Part shown: positions 16,319 through 24,168 of the stretch, piece after piece
Layout: each line of letters begins with the position of its first letter
Numbering within the stretch: position 1 is the stretch's first letter
Source of the DNA: Chitinophagaceae bacterium
GTDB taxonomy: Bacteria; Bacteroidota; Bacteroidia; Chitinophagales; Chitinophagaceae
NCBI GenBank assembly: GCA_947472635.1
Contig: CANJDY010000007.1
Location: forward strand, 1 to 25,591
DNA length: 25,591 bases
Direction of reading: 5' to 3'
Translations under genes and position numbers: made by a program
Notes under the pieces: model-generated
What the model saw: only the letters and a program-made list of their open reading frames with translations
What the model was told of the DNA's origin: nothing
The model's database searches: none

Positions 16319-17173
16319 ATGGTTACTTTTTTTTCTTTTCCTAAAAGTTTTTCTGGGGAATTTAGTTTAATTCAGGAAAATGCTATTTTAAGTTGGCTAG
16401 CAATTAAAAATTCTCAAGTTATTCTTTTCGGAGATGAAGAAGGAGTAGATAAATTTGCTTCCATAAATGGTATTGAACATATTAAAAATATACCTACTAA
16501 TTCATATCACACACCTTTATTATCGGAAGCGTTTAAGATCATTAAATTAAAATCTAAAAATGAGATTATTATTTATGTCAATTGTGATATAATATTTACA
16601 TCTAATCTTCTTGATACAATTAATATTGTAAGCTCGAGACTTCAAAATTATATCATTGTCGGACGCAGGTCTGATTTATTAATTTCCAAAAGAATTGATT
16701 TCACGAATTTTAATTGGGAGAATAACTTTTTAAATGATAACACAAGCCCTATTAGCTTACATTCTAAATCTGGAATAGATTATATTATATTTCCCAAATG
16801 TATTGAAATTAATATGCCAGATTTTGCAGTTGGAAGACCTAGTTGGGATAATTGGATGATTTATTACTTTTTAAAAATGAATTATCATGTTATTGATTCA
16901 ACAAAAATTAATCTAGTTCTGCATCAGAATCATGAACGCGGTTATGCAATATATGGTAAAGAATCAAAATCAAATTTTTACTTGGCTGGAGGGACTATAA
17001 ATTTATGCGATATATCTCATTCGAATTATAAACTTATTATTGAACAAGGTCAATATAAAATTAGAAAGAATTTTTATGGGATAATTAAATATTTTTTACC
17101 AATTAGATTTTTATTTTCATTAAGATTGGATTTAATTAATTTTTATTTAGAGAAAATTCGAAAAGTTAAATAG
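16319..17173 (+). CDS. GT-A-like glycosyltransferase of unnamed family
   Basis: Protein of 284 residues with GT-A features but not a canonical GT2. It has EIIIYVNCDIIFT, with an N-C-D in place of DxD, at about residue 90. This is followed by IIVGRRSDL, GIDYIIFPK, DFAVGRPSWDNWMIYYFLK and VLHQNHERGYA. I recall similar W-D-N-W and H-Q-N-H signatures in uncharacterised proteins of O-antigen loci, but cannot name the family. The N-terminus FFSFPKSFSGEFSLIQENAILSW also looks conserved-domain-like. Probably a cytoplasmic transferase working on the same repeat unit. A 63-bp AT-rich gap separates it from the FkbM gene. Confidence 0.6.
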   Translation: MVTFFSFPKSFSGEFSLIQENAILSWLAIKNSQVILFGDEEGVDKFASINGIEHIKNIPTNSYHTPLLSEAFKIIKLKSKNEIIIYVNCDIIFTSNLLDTINIVSSRLQNYIIVGRRSDLLISKRIDFTNFNWENNFLNDNTSPISLHSKSGIDYIIFPKCIEINMPDFAVGRPSWDNWMIYYFLKMNYHVIDSTKINLVLHQNHERGYAIYGKESKSNFYLAGGTINLCDISHSNYKLIIEQGQYKIRKNFYGIIKYFLPIRFLFSLRLDLINFYLEKIRKVK

Positions 17174-17236
17174 TCCTCTTTTGATTTAATACTTATTATT
17201 TAATAATTTCTAATTAATAATAACAATATACTAACT

Positions 17237-18028
17237 ATGATTAAATATCTAATAAAACTTTTTTCGAAACATAAATTAATAAAAAAAATTGGAATTTTTG
17301 AATTTATAAGATTAAAAAGGTACAAAAAATTTCAAAACACAGTTACATATTTTAATGGTAGAAAGCTTCATATTGTTGACGCTTCTACATATCTAACTCT
17401 TATAAATGAAATTTTTATTGACGAAATTTATAAGTTCACAACCAATACCAGAAATCCTATTATTATTGATTGTGGAGCGAACATAGGTTTAGCTACAATT
17501 TATTTCAAAAACATTTATCCAGATTCAATTATTTATTCATATGAGCCTGATCCCGATATTTTTAAGACGCTAAAATTTAATGTTAAATCTTACAATTTTG
17601 ATAATGTACATATTGTTAACAAAGCCATTTCAATCAGTGATGGATATTGTGAATTTCTTTCTGACGGATCGCTTTCTGGAATGATTAGTACCGCTTCAAA
17701 AACTAATGTTATTTCAGTTAAAACGGAAAGATTAAAGAATATCTTAAGTAGTTTTTCAAAAATTGATTTTTTAAAAATAGATATTGAAGGTCATGAAGAT
17801 GTAGTGATAGATGATATTATTGATGAATTACCGAAAGTTCATAATTTATTTTTGGAATATCATTCTTTTGTTAATAAGCCGCAAAATTTAGGACATATTT
17901 TGCAAATTCTTACCAATGCGGGTTTTAGATATTATTTTAAAGAATCAGATTTTAAACAATACCCTTTCATTGACAGGGTATTGTTTCATGATATGGACAC
18001 TGTAGTTAATATATTTTGTTATAAATAA
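17237..18028 (+). CDS. FkbM-family methyltransferase
   Basis: SAM-dependent O-methyltransferase of 263 residues. The FkbM domain spans about residues 75-240: IIIDCGANIGLATIYF (SAM-binding motif I), IYSYEPDPD (acidic residue for the ribose), NKAISISDG, and FLKIDIEGHEDVVI, the strongly conserved K-x-D-x-E-G-x-E motif of the family. The N-terminal 70 residues are basic and of unknown role. FkbM enzymes methylate hydroxyls of sugars and polyketides. With the earlier G10-tract enzyme this gives two candidate glycan methylations. Start ATG at 17237 follows a 63-bp gap. Confidence 0.87.
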   Translation: MIKYLIKLFSKHKLIKKIGIFEFIRLKRYKKFQNTVTYFNGRKLHIVDASTYLTLINEIFIDEIYKFTTNTRNPIIIDCGANIGLATIYFKNIYPDSIIYSYEPDPDIFKTLKFNVKSYNFDNVHIVNKAISISDGYCEFLSDGSLSGMISTASKTNVISVKTERLKNILSSFSKIDFLKIDIEGHEDVVIDDIIDELPKVHNLFLEYHSFVNKPQNLGHILQILTNAGFRYYFKESDFKQYPFIDRVLFHDMDTVVNIFCYK

Positions 18029-18034
18029 TTGAAT

Positions 18035-18652
18035 ATGGTTACAATTATAGATTATGGATCGGGTAATGTAAGTGCAATTGGAAACATTTATGATCAATTA
18101 AACATTAAGTATAAAATAATAGATAAAGTCATTGATTTTCCAAGAGAAACTACTAAGATAATTTTACCTGGTGTTGGTGCATTCGATGAAACTATGAAAA
18201 GTTTAAATATCTCTGGATTTAGAGAATTGCTAGATGAAAAAGTTATATCTGAAAAAATTTCTGTACTTGGAATTTGTGTTGGAATGCAGATTTTATCTGA
18301 GGGTAGCGAGGAAGGTGAATTAGAAGGATTAGGATGGGTTAAAGGTTTTGTTAAGAAATTTGATGTGACTAAATTAAATTTTCTCCCTAAAATACCTCAT
18401 TTGGGATGGAACTCTATAAATCCTACAGTCAGCTCAAAATTGTTCGATTGTGTTGACTTTGAGACTGGTTTTTACTTTATTCATTCGTACTATTTTCAAT
18501 GCATAAACAGCTCGGATATTTTAACAACATCTCAATACGGTGATACTTTTACATCTTCAATCAATCGTGAGAATATTTTTGGAACTCAATTCCATCCTGA
18601 AAAAAGTCATAAAAATGGAATTCAATTATTGAAGAACTTTTATTATTTATAA
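18035..18652 (+). CDS. hisH: HisH-like glutaminase subunit of the sugar amidination module
   Basis: Class I glutamine amidotransferase of about 205 residues that releases ammonia from glutamine. Triad visible: Cys81 in LGICVGMQ, His187 and Glu189 in FGTQFHPEKS. The N-terminal TIIDYGSGN and PGVGAFDETM are HisH signatures. The frame is open to a TTG at 18029, but ATG at 18035 gives the standard N-terminus MVTIIDYG. It lies in order with a HisF-like protein and a WbpG-type amidotransferase, so it belongs to polysaccharide amidination (compare P. aeruginosa hisH2-hisF2-wbpG and E. coli wbuY-wbuZ-wbuX) rather than histidine synthesis. It should feed ammonia through the HisF-like barrel. Confidence 0.88.
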   Translation: MVTIIDYGSGNVSAIGNIYDQLNIKYKIIDKVIDFPRETTKIILPGVGAFDETMKSLNISGFRELLDEKVISEKISVLGICVGMQILSEGSEEGELEGLGWVKGFVKKFDVTKLNFLPKIPHLGWNSINPTVSSKLFDCVDFETGFYFIHSYYFQCINSSDILTTSQYGDTFTSSINRENIFGTQFHPEKSHKNGIQLLKNFYYL

Positions 18653-18654
18653 TT

Positions 18655-19443
18655 ATGTTAAGGCCACGTATTATTCCTTGTTTATTGGTTCATAATGGAG
18701 GATTAGTTAAAACTGTCGAATTCCAAAATCCTAAATATGTTGGTGATCCTATAAATGCAGTAAAAATATTTAATGAAAAAGAGGTTGATGAGTTAATTGT
18801 TCTAGATATTGACGCAACAAAAAACAAAAATGGCCCCGATTTTGATTTAATAAGAAAACTTGCTATTGAGTGTAGAATGCCTTTTTGTTATGGTGGTGGA
18901 GTAACAAATGTTGAACAAGCTAAGAAGATAATAAATTTAGGTGCTGAGAAGGTTGCAATTAGTAGTGCTGCAGTAACTAATTTACGTTTGTTAGAAGAAA
19001 TTGGGACGAAAGTTGGTCAACAAAGTATTGTAGTTGTTTTAGATGTTAGAAAAAAAACAAAATTGTTGGGAACTTCTGTATATGAGATTTATATTAATAA
19101 TGGTAAAACTAAATTAAATTTAAATTTTGTCGATTTCATTCATCAACTTAATGGTATTGGCATTGGAGAACTCGTTTTAAATTCAATTGATAACGATGGT
19201 CTTATGAAGGGATATGATTTGGAATTGATTGATTTAGCAAGAAAAACAACTGATTTCCCTTTAACAGCTCTAGGAGGTGCTGGTTCATTAAATGATTTAA
19301 AAGATTTGTTTGATCGTTTCGGAATTATCGGAGCTGCAGCGGGAAGTTTTTTTGTTTTTAAAGGAAAATTTAGAGCAGTACTTATAAGTTATCCATCTAA
19401 AAATGATATTCGTTTAATCACACAAAATACTTTTAAAAAGTAA
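18655..19443 (+). CDS. hisF: HisF-like ammonia-channel subunit lacking the cyclase Asp11
   Basis: TIM-barrel protein of 262 residues. Two half-barrel repeats are visible (VDELIVLDIDAT with MPFCYGGGV; GELVLNSIDNDG with FPLTALGGAG). In true HisF, Asp11 and Asp130 catalyse the imidazole-forming cyclisation. Here the N-terminus reads RIIPCLLVHNGG, so position 11 is Leu, whereas Asp130 is kept in VVLDVRK. Phosphate-binding glycine loops remain. Loss of Asp11 argues against a histidine role and fits the HisF2/WbuZ type, which conducts ammonia from HisH to the sugar amidotransferase. It starts 2 bp after hisH. Gene symbol reflects family only. Confidence 0.88.
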   Translation: MLRPRIIPCLLVHNGGLVKTVEFQNPKYVGDPINAVKIFNEKEVDELIVLDIDATKNKNGPDFDLIRKLAIECRMPFCYGGGVTNVEQAKKIINLGAEKVAISSAAVTNLRLLEEIGTKVGQQSIVVVLDVRKKTKLLGTSVYEIYINNGKTKLNLNFVDFIHQLNGIGIGELVLNSIDNDGLMKGYDLELIDLARKTTDFPLTALGGAGSLNDLKDLFDRFGIIGAAAGSFFVFKGKFRAVLISYPSKNDIRLITQNTFKK

Positions 19444-19450
19444 ATTTATT

Positions 19451-20644
19451 TTGAAAATTATATACCTACATCAATATTATAATAGTCCAAATATGTCCGG
19501 TAGTACTCGTTCTTTTGAAATGGCACGAAGACTTGTTGAAATGGGACATCAGGTTGAAATTATTACATCAACACGTGAAAATGATATTAAAAACTATGAA
19601 CTTAGAACTATTGAAAGTGGAATAATCGTAAATTGGATCAAAGTTAATTATTCCAATAATATGCTATTTTGGCCAAGAATCATTTCATTTGTAAAATTTG
19701 CATTTTTAGCTTTTTTGAAAGCCAAAAAATTAAAAGGCGATATAATATTTGCTTCTAGTACACCTCTTACTATTTCACTTCCTGGAATATTTGCAGCAAG
19801 ATTAAACAGAATCCCATTTTATTTTGAAGTAAGAGATCTATGGCCAGAAATACCAATTGCAATGGGGTACTTAAAAAATCCTATTTTACGATATCTTGCA
19901 TTAAAACTTGAAAAATATTCATATCATAATTCGAGAGGAATAGTTGCTTTAAGTGATGGGATGAAAGATGGTATAATTAATACGGGATATCCGAGTGAAA
20001 AAGTTACCGTAATTCCCAATGGCGCAGATTTGGATTCATTTGATTTTAATAAAGATTTTAAAAGCGATTTTCGGAAGAAATTTGGATTCGAAGATAATGA
20101 TGTAATTATTTTATATCCAGGAACGTTTGGACGAGTAAACAATTTAGAATATCTCGTAGATTTAGCTAATAAATTCATTTATCAAAATAATATAAAATTT
20201 ATGCTAGTTGGAGAAGGGAATGAACGAGATTTAATAATTAATAAAGCTAAAAGTTTAAGTTTATTTCAGAGAAATATGTTTTTCTTTGATAAAATACCTA
20301 AAAATGAAATATCAAATTACTTTTCAATGTCTGACATTGTTATATCTACTGTTATGCCATTAAAAGAATTAGAAGCTAATAGTGCAAATAAATTTTTTGA
20401 TGCATTAGCCTCAGGTACTTGCATGGTAGTAAATCATGGGGGTTGGCAAGAGCATGAACTTATTAAATTCAATTGTGGCTTTAGGTTGCCAAGAAATATA
20501 GACGAAGCCTTTATTAAATTAAAATATTATACCGAAGATAAAATGAAATTAAAAAATATGGGTCATAATGCTCGAATTTTAGCAAAAGAAAAATACTCTA
20601 GAGATATTTTAGCAAAAAGATTAGCTGATTTTTTTGAACAATAA
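19451..20644 (+). CDS. Family 4 glycosyltransferase (WbuB-like)
   Basis: Retaining GT-B enzyme of 397 residues. N-terminal acceptor domain: KIIYLHQYYNSPNMSGSTRS and EMARRLVEMGHQVEIITS; a DLWPEIPIAMG segment is typical of the WbuB/FucNAc-transferase branch. The C-terminal donor domain shows VTVIPNGADLDSF, ILYPGTFGRVNN, MLVGEGNE and, at the E-x7-E position, KELEANSANKFFDALASG. The start is TTG at 19451: the nearest in-frame ATG (19493) would remove the first beta strand, so TTG is preferred. It sits between hisF and the wbpG-like gene, suggesting that it transfers the amidinated sugar or its neighbour; that link is inference. Confidence 0.88.
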   Translation: MKIIYLHQYYNSPNMSGSTRSFEMARRLVEMGHQVEIITSTRENDIKNYELRTIESGIIVNWIKVNYSNNMLFWPRIISFVKFAFLAFLKAKKLKGDIIFASSTPLTISLPGIFAARLNRIPFYFEVRDLWPEIPIAMGYLKNPILRYLALKLEKYSYHNSRGIVALSDGMKDGIINTGYPSEKVTVIPNGADLDSFDFNKDFKSDFRKKFGFEDNDVIILYPGTFGRVNNLEYLVDLANKFIYQNNIKFMLVGEGNERDLIINKAKSLSLFQRNMFFFDKIPKNEISNYFSMSDIVISTVMPLKELEANSANKFFDALASGTCMVVNHGGWQEHELIKFNCGFRLPRNIDEAFIKLKYYTEDKMKLKNMGHNARILAKEKYSRDILAKRLADFFEQ

Positions 20645-20657
20645 AAATAAATAATAA

Positions 20658-21791
20658 ATGAAAAAATATCAAATATGTACAAATTGTGTAATGGATACAT
20701 CTGATCCCAAAATCACATTTGATAGTGAAGGAGTTTGTGATCACTGTAATGGTTTCTATAAAGATGTAGAACCTAATTGGCATCCAAATGATTATGGAAA
20801 AAATATATTTCGCAAACAAGTAGAAGAAATTAAAAATAACTCTAAGGGCAAGGATTATGATTGCATAATGGGTTTGAGTGGCGGTTTAGACAGTTCATAC
20901 TTACTTCATTTAGCAGTAAAAGAGTTTGGATTAAGACCTTTAATTTTTCATGTTGATGGAGGTTGGAATACAGACGTTGCAGTTAATAACATTCAAGTAT
21001 TAGTAGATAATCTTTCCCTTGATTTATATACAGAGGTAATTGATTGGAAGGAAATGGCCGATTTTCAGCTGGCATTTTTTAAATCTGGGACACCTCATTT
21101 GGATATACCACAAGATCATGCCTTTTTTGCAACAATGTTCCACTTCGCTAACAAATATGATATTAAATATATTTTGAATGGAGGAAATTTTTCAACTGAA
21201 TGTATAAGGAATCCGAAGGATTGGATTTATTATGGAACAGATATGTCTTTTATTAAAGATATTAGAAAAAAATTTAGTACATATGTAATGAAGAGTTATC
21301 CATGGAGTGGAATTTTATACCATAAAATTTACTTGAGATATTTCAAAGGGATAAAGGTAGTTCGTCCTTTGAATTATTTACCTTATACTAAAGAGATCGC
21401 AATTGAAACTTTAAAAAATGAATATGGATGGATGCCTTATCCTCAAAAACATTTTGAATCAAGATTTACTAAATTTTATGAAGGGTATTGGATGCCAACA
21501 AGATTTGGGTATGATACAAGAAGAGTTCAGTTTTCGAGTTTGATCGTGACTAAGCAAATGACAAGAAAAGATGCAATAGATCAGCTAAGTGTGTTGTCAT
21601 ATGATATAACTAAAATTGATGAAGAATTTGAATATATAGCAACTAAGCTTGGTATTAAGGTAGTTGAATTGAGAAAATATCATCAACTTCCACTCAAGTG
21701 GTATAGGGATTATAATAATGAAGAGAAATTATTCGACATCGGCGCAAAAGTAATGAAATTTCTAGGTTTAGAGCGAGTAATTAAAAGATAA
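20658..21791 (+). CDS. wbpG: WbpG/WbuX-type N-acetyl-sugar amidotransferase
   Basis: Converts an acetamido group of a sugar to acetamidino, using ATP and ammonia supplied by HisH/HisF-type partners. It has 377 residues. The N-terminal zinc-knuckle pattern comprises Cys7, Cys10, Cys27 and Cys30 (CTNC ... CDHC). The PP-loop ATP pyrophosphatase motif is LSGGLDSSY at residues 73-81. Further conserved family segments are FHVDGGWNTDVAV, ILNGGNFSTECIRNP and RRVQFSSLIVTKQMTR. Homologues include WbpG of P. aeruginosa and PseA of Campylobacter (Pse5Ac7Am formation). The target here could be the uronic acid, the bacillosamine-type sugar or the nonulosonate; sequence alone does not decide. Confidence 0.92.
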   Translation: MKKYQICTNCVMDTSDPKITFDSEGVCDHCNGFYKDVEPNWHPNDYGKNIFRKQVEEIKNNSKGKDYDCIMGLSGGLDSSYLLHLAVKEFGLRPLIFHVDGGWNTDVAVNNIQVLVDNLSLDLYTEVIDWKEMADFQLAFFKSGTPHLDIPQDHAFFATMFHFANKYDIKYILNGGNFSTECIRNPKDWIYYGTDMSFIKDIRKKFSTYVMKSYPWSGILYHKIYLRYFKGIKVVRPLNYLPYTKEIAIETLKNEYGWMPYPQKHFESRFTKFYEGYWMPTRFGYDTRRVQFSSLIVTKQMTRKDAIDQLSVLSYDITKIDEEFEYIATKLGIKVVELRKYHQLPLKWYRDYNNEEKLFDIGAKVMKFLGLERVIKR

Positions 21792-21797
21792 ATTTTT

Positions 21798-22406
21798 ATG
21801 CGAGTAATAGGAAGCGGTGGTCACGCTAAAGTTATAGTTGCATCATTGTTAAATAATGGTTGCCAAATTGAAAATATTTTTGATGAAGATGTTTCTAAGA
21901 ATGGCAAAAAATTATTAAACATAGATATTTTATCGCCAATTCCTAATTTATTAAATACTCCTCATGTTATTGGAATTGGTAATAACAAAATAAGAGAGAT
22001 GATTAGCCTAAAATATAAACAAATTAATTGGGGTAAATTAATTGATATTAATTCTATAATATCAATAGATGTTATTATTTTAGAAGGTACTGTCATTCTC
22101 TCGGGAAGTATAGTCCAAGTAGGAACAACAATTGGTCGACATTGTATTTTGAACACAAAATCTTCTGTTGATCATGATTGTATAATTCATGACTTTGTTC
22201 ATATTTCACCAGGAGTAACTTTGTGTGGTAATGTTGAAGTTAATATAGGCACACATATCGGCGCTGGTGCTGTTGTTATACCTAATACAAAGATTGGTAA
22301 ATGGTGCATAATAGGTGCAGGTTCTGTAATTACTAATGATATACCAGATTTTTCATTAGTAGTTGGGGTTCCGGGAAGAGTAATTAAAAATTTAAATAAT
22401 GTCTAA
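21798..22406 (+). CDS. pglD: PglD/NeuD-like sugar O/N-acyltransferase
   Basis: Left-handed beta-helix acetyltransferase of 202 residues. The N-terminal Rossmann-like lid has RVIGSGGHAKVIVASL, and the hexapeptide repeats run from about residue 90 to 190 (VILSGSIVQVGTTIG, CGNVEVNIGTHIGAGAVVIP, GKWCIIGAGSVI). His126 in SSVDHDCII aligns with the catalytic His of PglD. It ends VVGVPGRVIK, usual for the family. It overlaps the PglE-like gene by 8 bp. In this position it most likely N-acetylates UDP-4-amino-4,6-dideoxy-GlcNAc to UDP-diNAc-bacillosamine. NeuD-type O-acetylation of sialic acid is the alternative, but the PglE/PglC neighbours favour PglD. Confidence 0.87.
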   Translation: MRVIGSGGHAKVIVASLLNNGCQIENIFDEDVSKNGKKLLNIDILSPIPNLLNTPHVIGIGNNKIREMISLKYKQINWGKLIDINSIISIDVIILEGTVILSGSIVQVGTTIGRHCILNTKSSVDHDCIIHDFVHISPGVTLCGNVEVNIGTHIGAGAVVIPNTKIGKWCIIGAGSVITNDIPDFSLVVGVPGRVIKNLNNV

Positions 22407-23553
22407 GACTAAAATCTGGCTCTCCTCTCCTCATATAGGAACAAATGAACTTCAGTATGTAAACGAAGCATTTGCAACGAATTGGATTGCACCTTTAGGT
22501 CCTCATGTAAATGCTTTTGAACAAGGTCTGCAAGACCAAACACAATCAAAACATGCTGCTGCATTAACATCTGGGACATCTGCAATTCATTTGGCATTAA
22601 TTCTTTTGGGAGTAAAAGCAGGAGATACTATATTTTGTCAGTCAATTACTTTTTCTGCTTCGGCCAATCCAATTGTATATCAAGGAGCTATTCCTGTTTT
22701 TATTGATTCTGAAAGTGATACCTGGAATATGGACCCTATATTATTAAAAATTGCATTGGAAGATGCAAATCAGAATGGTAAATTGCCAAAAGCCATCATT
22801 CCTGTTCATTTATATGGTATGCCTGCTAAAATGGTTGAAATAATTTCAATTGCAAACGAATATGGTGTTCCTGTAATTGAAGATGCCGCAGAGGCTTTAG
22901 GTTCAAGTATTCATAATAAACCTTGTGGGAGCTTTGGGGAGTTTGGCGTTTTAAGTTTTAACGGAAATAAAATTATTACAACATCTGGTGGTGGAGCATT
23001 AATATCTGAGAATGCAGAAATGATTGAAAAAGCTCGTTTTCTTGCCACTCAGGCAAGAGATGCAGCACCACATTACCAACACTCTCATATTGGGTATAAT
23101 TACAGGATGTCTAATGTATTAGCCGGGATAGGAAGAGGCCAATTAGAGGTATTGAATGATAGAGTAGATGCTAGACGAAGTAATTTTCAGAAGTATAAGA
23201 AATTTTTTTCAAAATATAATAACTCAGGATTTAATATAAAATTTCAAGAAGAGCCAGAAGGATATTATTCAAATCGTTGGCTTACTTGTATATTGGTTGA
23301 TCCAACTACAAATAATGGATTAACTAGAGAAGAGATTAGATTAGAAATGGATGAGGAAAATATTGAAACGCGTCCATTATGGAAACCAATGCATCAGCAA
23401 CCGGTATTTGCCTCTTCAAAAAGTTATTTAAATGGTGTATCAGACAAATTATTTGAGAATGGATTATGTCTACCAAGTGGGTCTAATTTAACAGAGGAAG
23501 AATTTGAAAGGATCTTTAATTGCTTAGATAAAATATTTTCTAAGCATAATTAA
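22399..23553 (+). CDS. pglE: PglE-like UDP-4-keto-6-deoxy-HexNAc aminotransferase
   Basis: DegT/DnrJ/EryC1/StrS PLP aminotransferase of 384 residues: KIWLSSPHIGTNELQYV, NWIAPLGPHVNAFE, LTSGTSAIHLALILLG, ITFSASANPI, VIEDAAEALGS, and PLP Lys191 in SFNGNKIITTSGGG. The W-I-A-P-x-G-P segment is characteristic of PglE/bacillosamine aminotransferases. It lacks the CBS extension of the paralogue at 4946, to which it is only distantly similar. It forms a compact trio with PglD-like and PglC-like genes. The required 4,6-dehydratase (PglF type) is not in the window and must be encoded elsewhere. Confidence 0.9.
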   Translation: MSKTKIWLSSPHIGTNELQYVNEAFATNWIAPLGPHVNAFEQGLQDQTQSKHAAALTSGTSAIHLALILLGVKAGDTIFCQSITFSASANPIVYQGAIPVFIDSESDTWNMDPILLKIALEDANQNGKLPKAIIPVHLYGMPAKMVEIISIANEYGVPVIEDAAEALGSSIHNKPCGSFGEFGVLSFNGNKIITTSGGGALISENAEMIEKARFLATQARDAAPHYQHSHIGYNYRMSNVLAGIGRGQLEVLNDRVDARRSNFQKYKKFFSKYNNSGFNIKFQEEPEGYYSNRWLTCILVDPTTNNGLTREEIRLEMDEENIETRPLWKPMHQQPVFASSKSYLNGVSDKLFENGLCLPSGSNLTEEEFERIFNCLDKIFSKHN

Positions 23554-23556
23554 CTT

Positions 23557-24156
23557 ATGTATAGACATTTTATAAAACCTTCGTGTGATTTTTTTATTGC
23601 ACTATTTCTTTTAATTATCCTTTCCCCAATTATATTGCTTACTGCTATTTTGTTATTCCTTGCCAACAATGGCAAGGTTTTCTTTTTTCAGCAAAGACCA
23701 GGACTAAATAGCAAGCCATTTAAGATTGTAAAGTTTAAAACAATGAGGGATGCATTTGATCAAGAAGGCATTCCTTTGCCAGACGTATTAAGACTAACCA
23801 GGGTTGGAAGTATTGTCAGGTCTGCATCTTTAGATGAGCTTCTACAATTGATAAATGTATTAAAAGGAGACATGAGTTTAGTAGGCCCAAGACCTTTATT
23901 AATGCAATATCTCTCAAGATATACTCCAGAACAAGCCAAGAGGCATAACGTTAAACCTGGTATTACTGGATGGGCTCAAGTTAATGGCCGAAATGCAATT
24001 AGCTGGGAACAAAAGTTTAAGTTTGATATAGAGTATGTAGAAAAACAATCTTTTACTTTAGACTGTAAAATTCTTTGGATGACATTCGTTAATGTGATCC
24101 AAAGAAAAGGAATAAGTGCCGATGGTCATGTGACAATGAAAGAGTTTAAAGGGTAA
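23557..24156 (+). CDS. pglC: PglC-like initiating phosphoglycosyl transferase
   Basis: Monotopic polyprenyl-phosphate phosphosugar transferase of 199 residues, the short PglC form without the multi-helix domain of WbaP/WcaJ. One hydrophobic re-entrant segment lies at about residues 10-35 (DFFIALFLLIILSPI). It is followed by FFFQQRPG, FKIVKFKTMRD, the catalytic Asp-Glu in RSASLDELLQL, GDMSLVGPRPLL and the end segment KPGITGWAQVNGRN. It transfers sugar-1-phosphate from a UDP-sugar to undecaprenyl phosphate at the inner membrane and so starts the repeat unit. With PglD/PglE beside it, the sugar is probably diNAc-bacillosamine or a close relative. It starts 3 bp after pglE and its stop lies 1 bp from that of the opposite-strand gene. 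Confidence 0.93.
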   Translation: MYRHFIKPSCDFFIALFLLIILSPIILLTAILLFLANNGKVFFFQQRPGLNSKPFKIVKFKTMRDAFDQEGIPLPDVLRLTRVGSIVRSASLDELLQLINVLKGDMSLVGPRPLLMQYLSRYTPEQAKRHNVKPGITGWAQVNGRNAISWEQKFKFDIEYVEKQSFTLDCKILWMTFVNVIQRKGISADGHVTMKEFKG

Positions 24157-24168
24157 TTTATCCTTTAA
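24146..24168. terminator. Inverted repeat covering both convergent stop codons, possible bidirectional terminator
   Basis: Arms TTAAAGGGTA and TATCCTTTAA around an ATT loop pair over ten positions, one of them G-U. The repeat includes the stop codons of the PglC-like gene (+) and the YdcF-like gene (-). No clear T-tract follows on either strand, so terminator function is plausible but weak. Confidence 0.4.

Noticed and set aside
18035..19443. Histidine-biosynthesis hisH-hisF pair
   Set aside because: No other his genes nearby, Asp11 of HisF replaced by Leu, and a WbpG-type amidotransferase follows.
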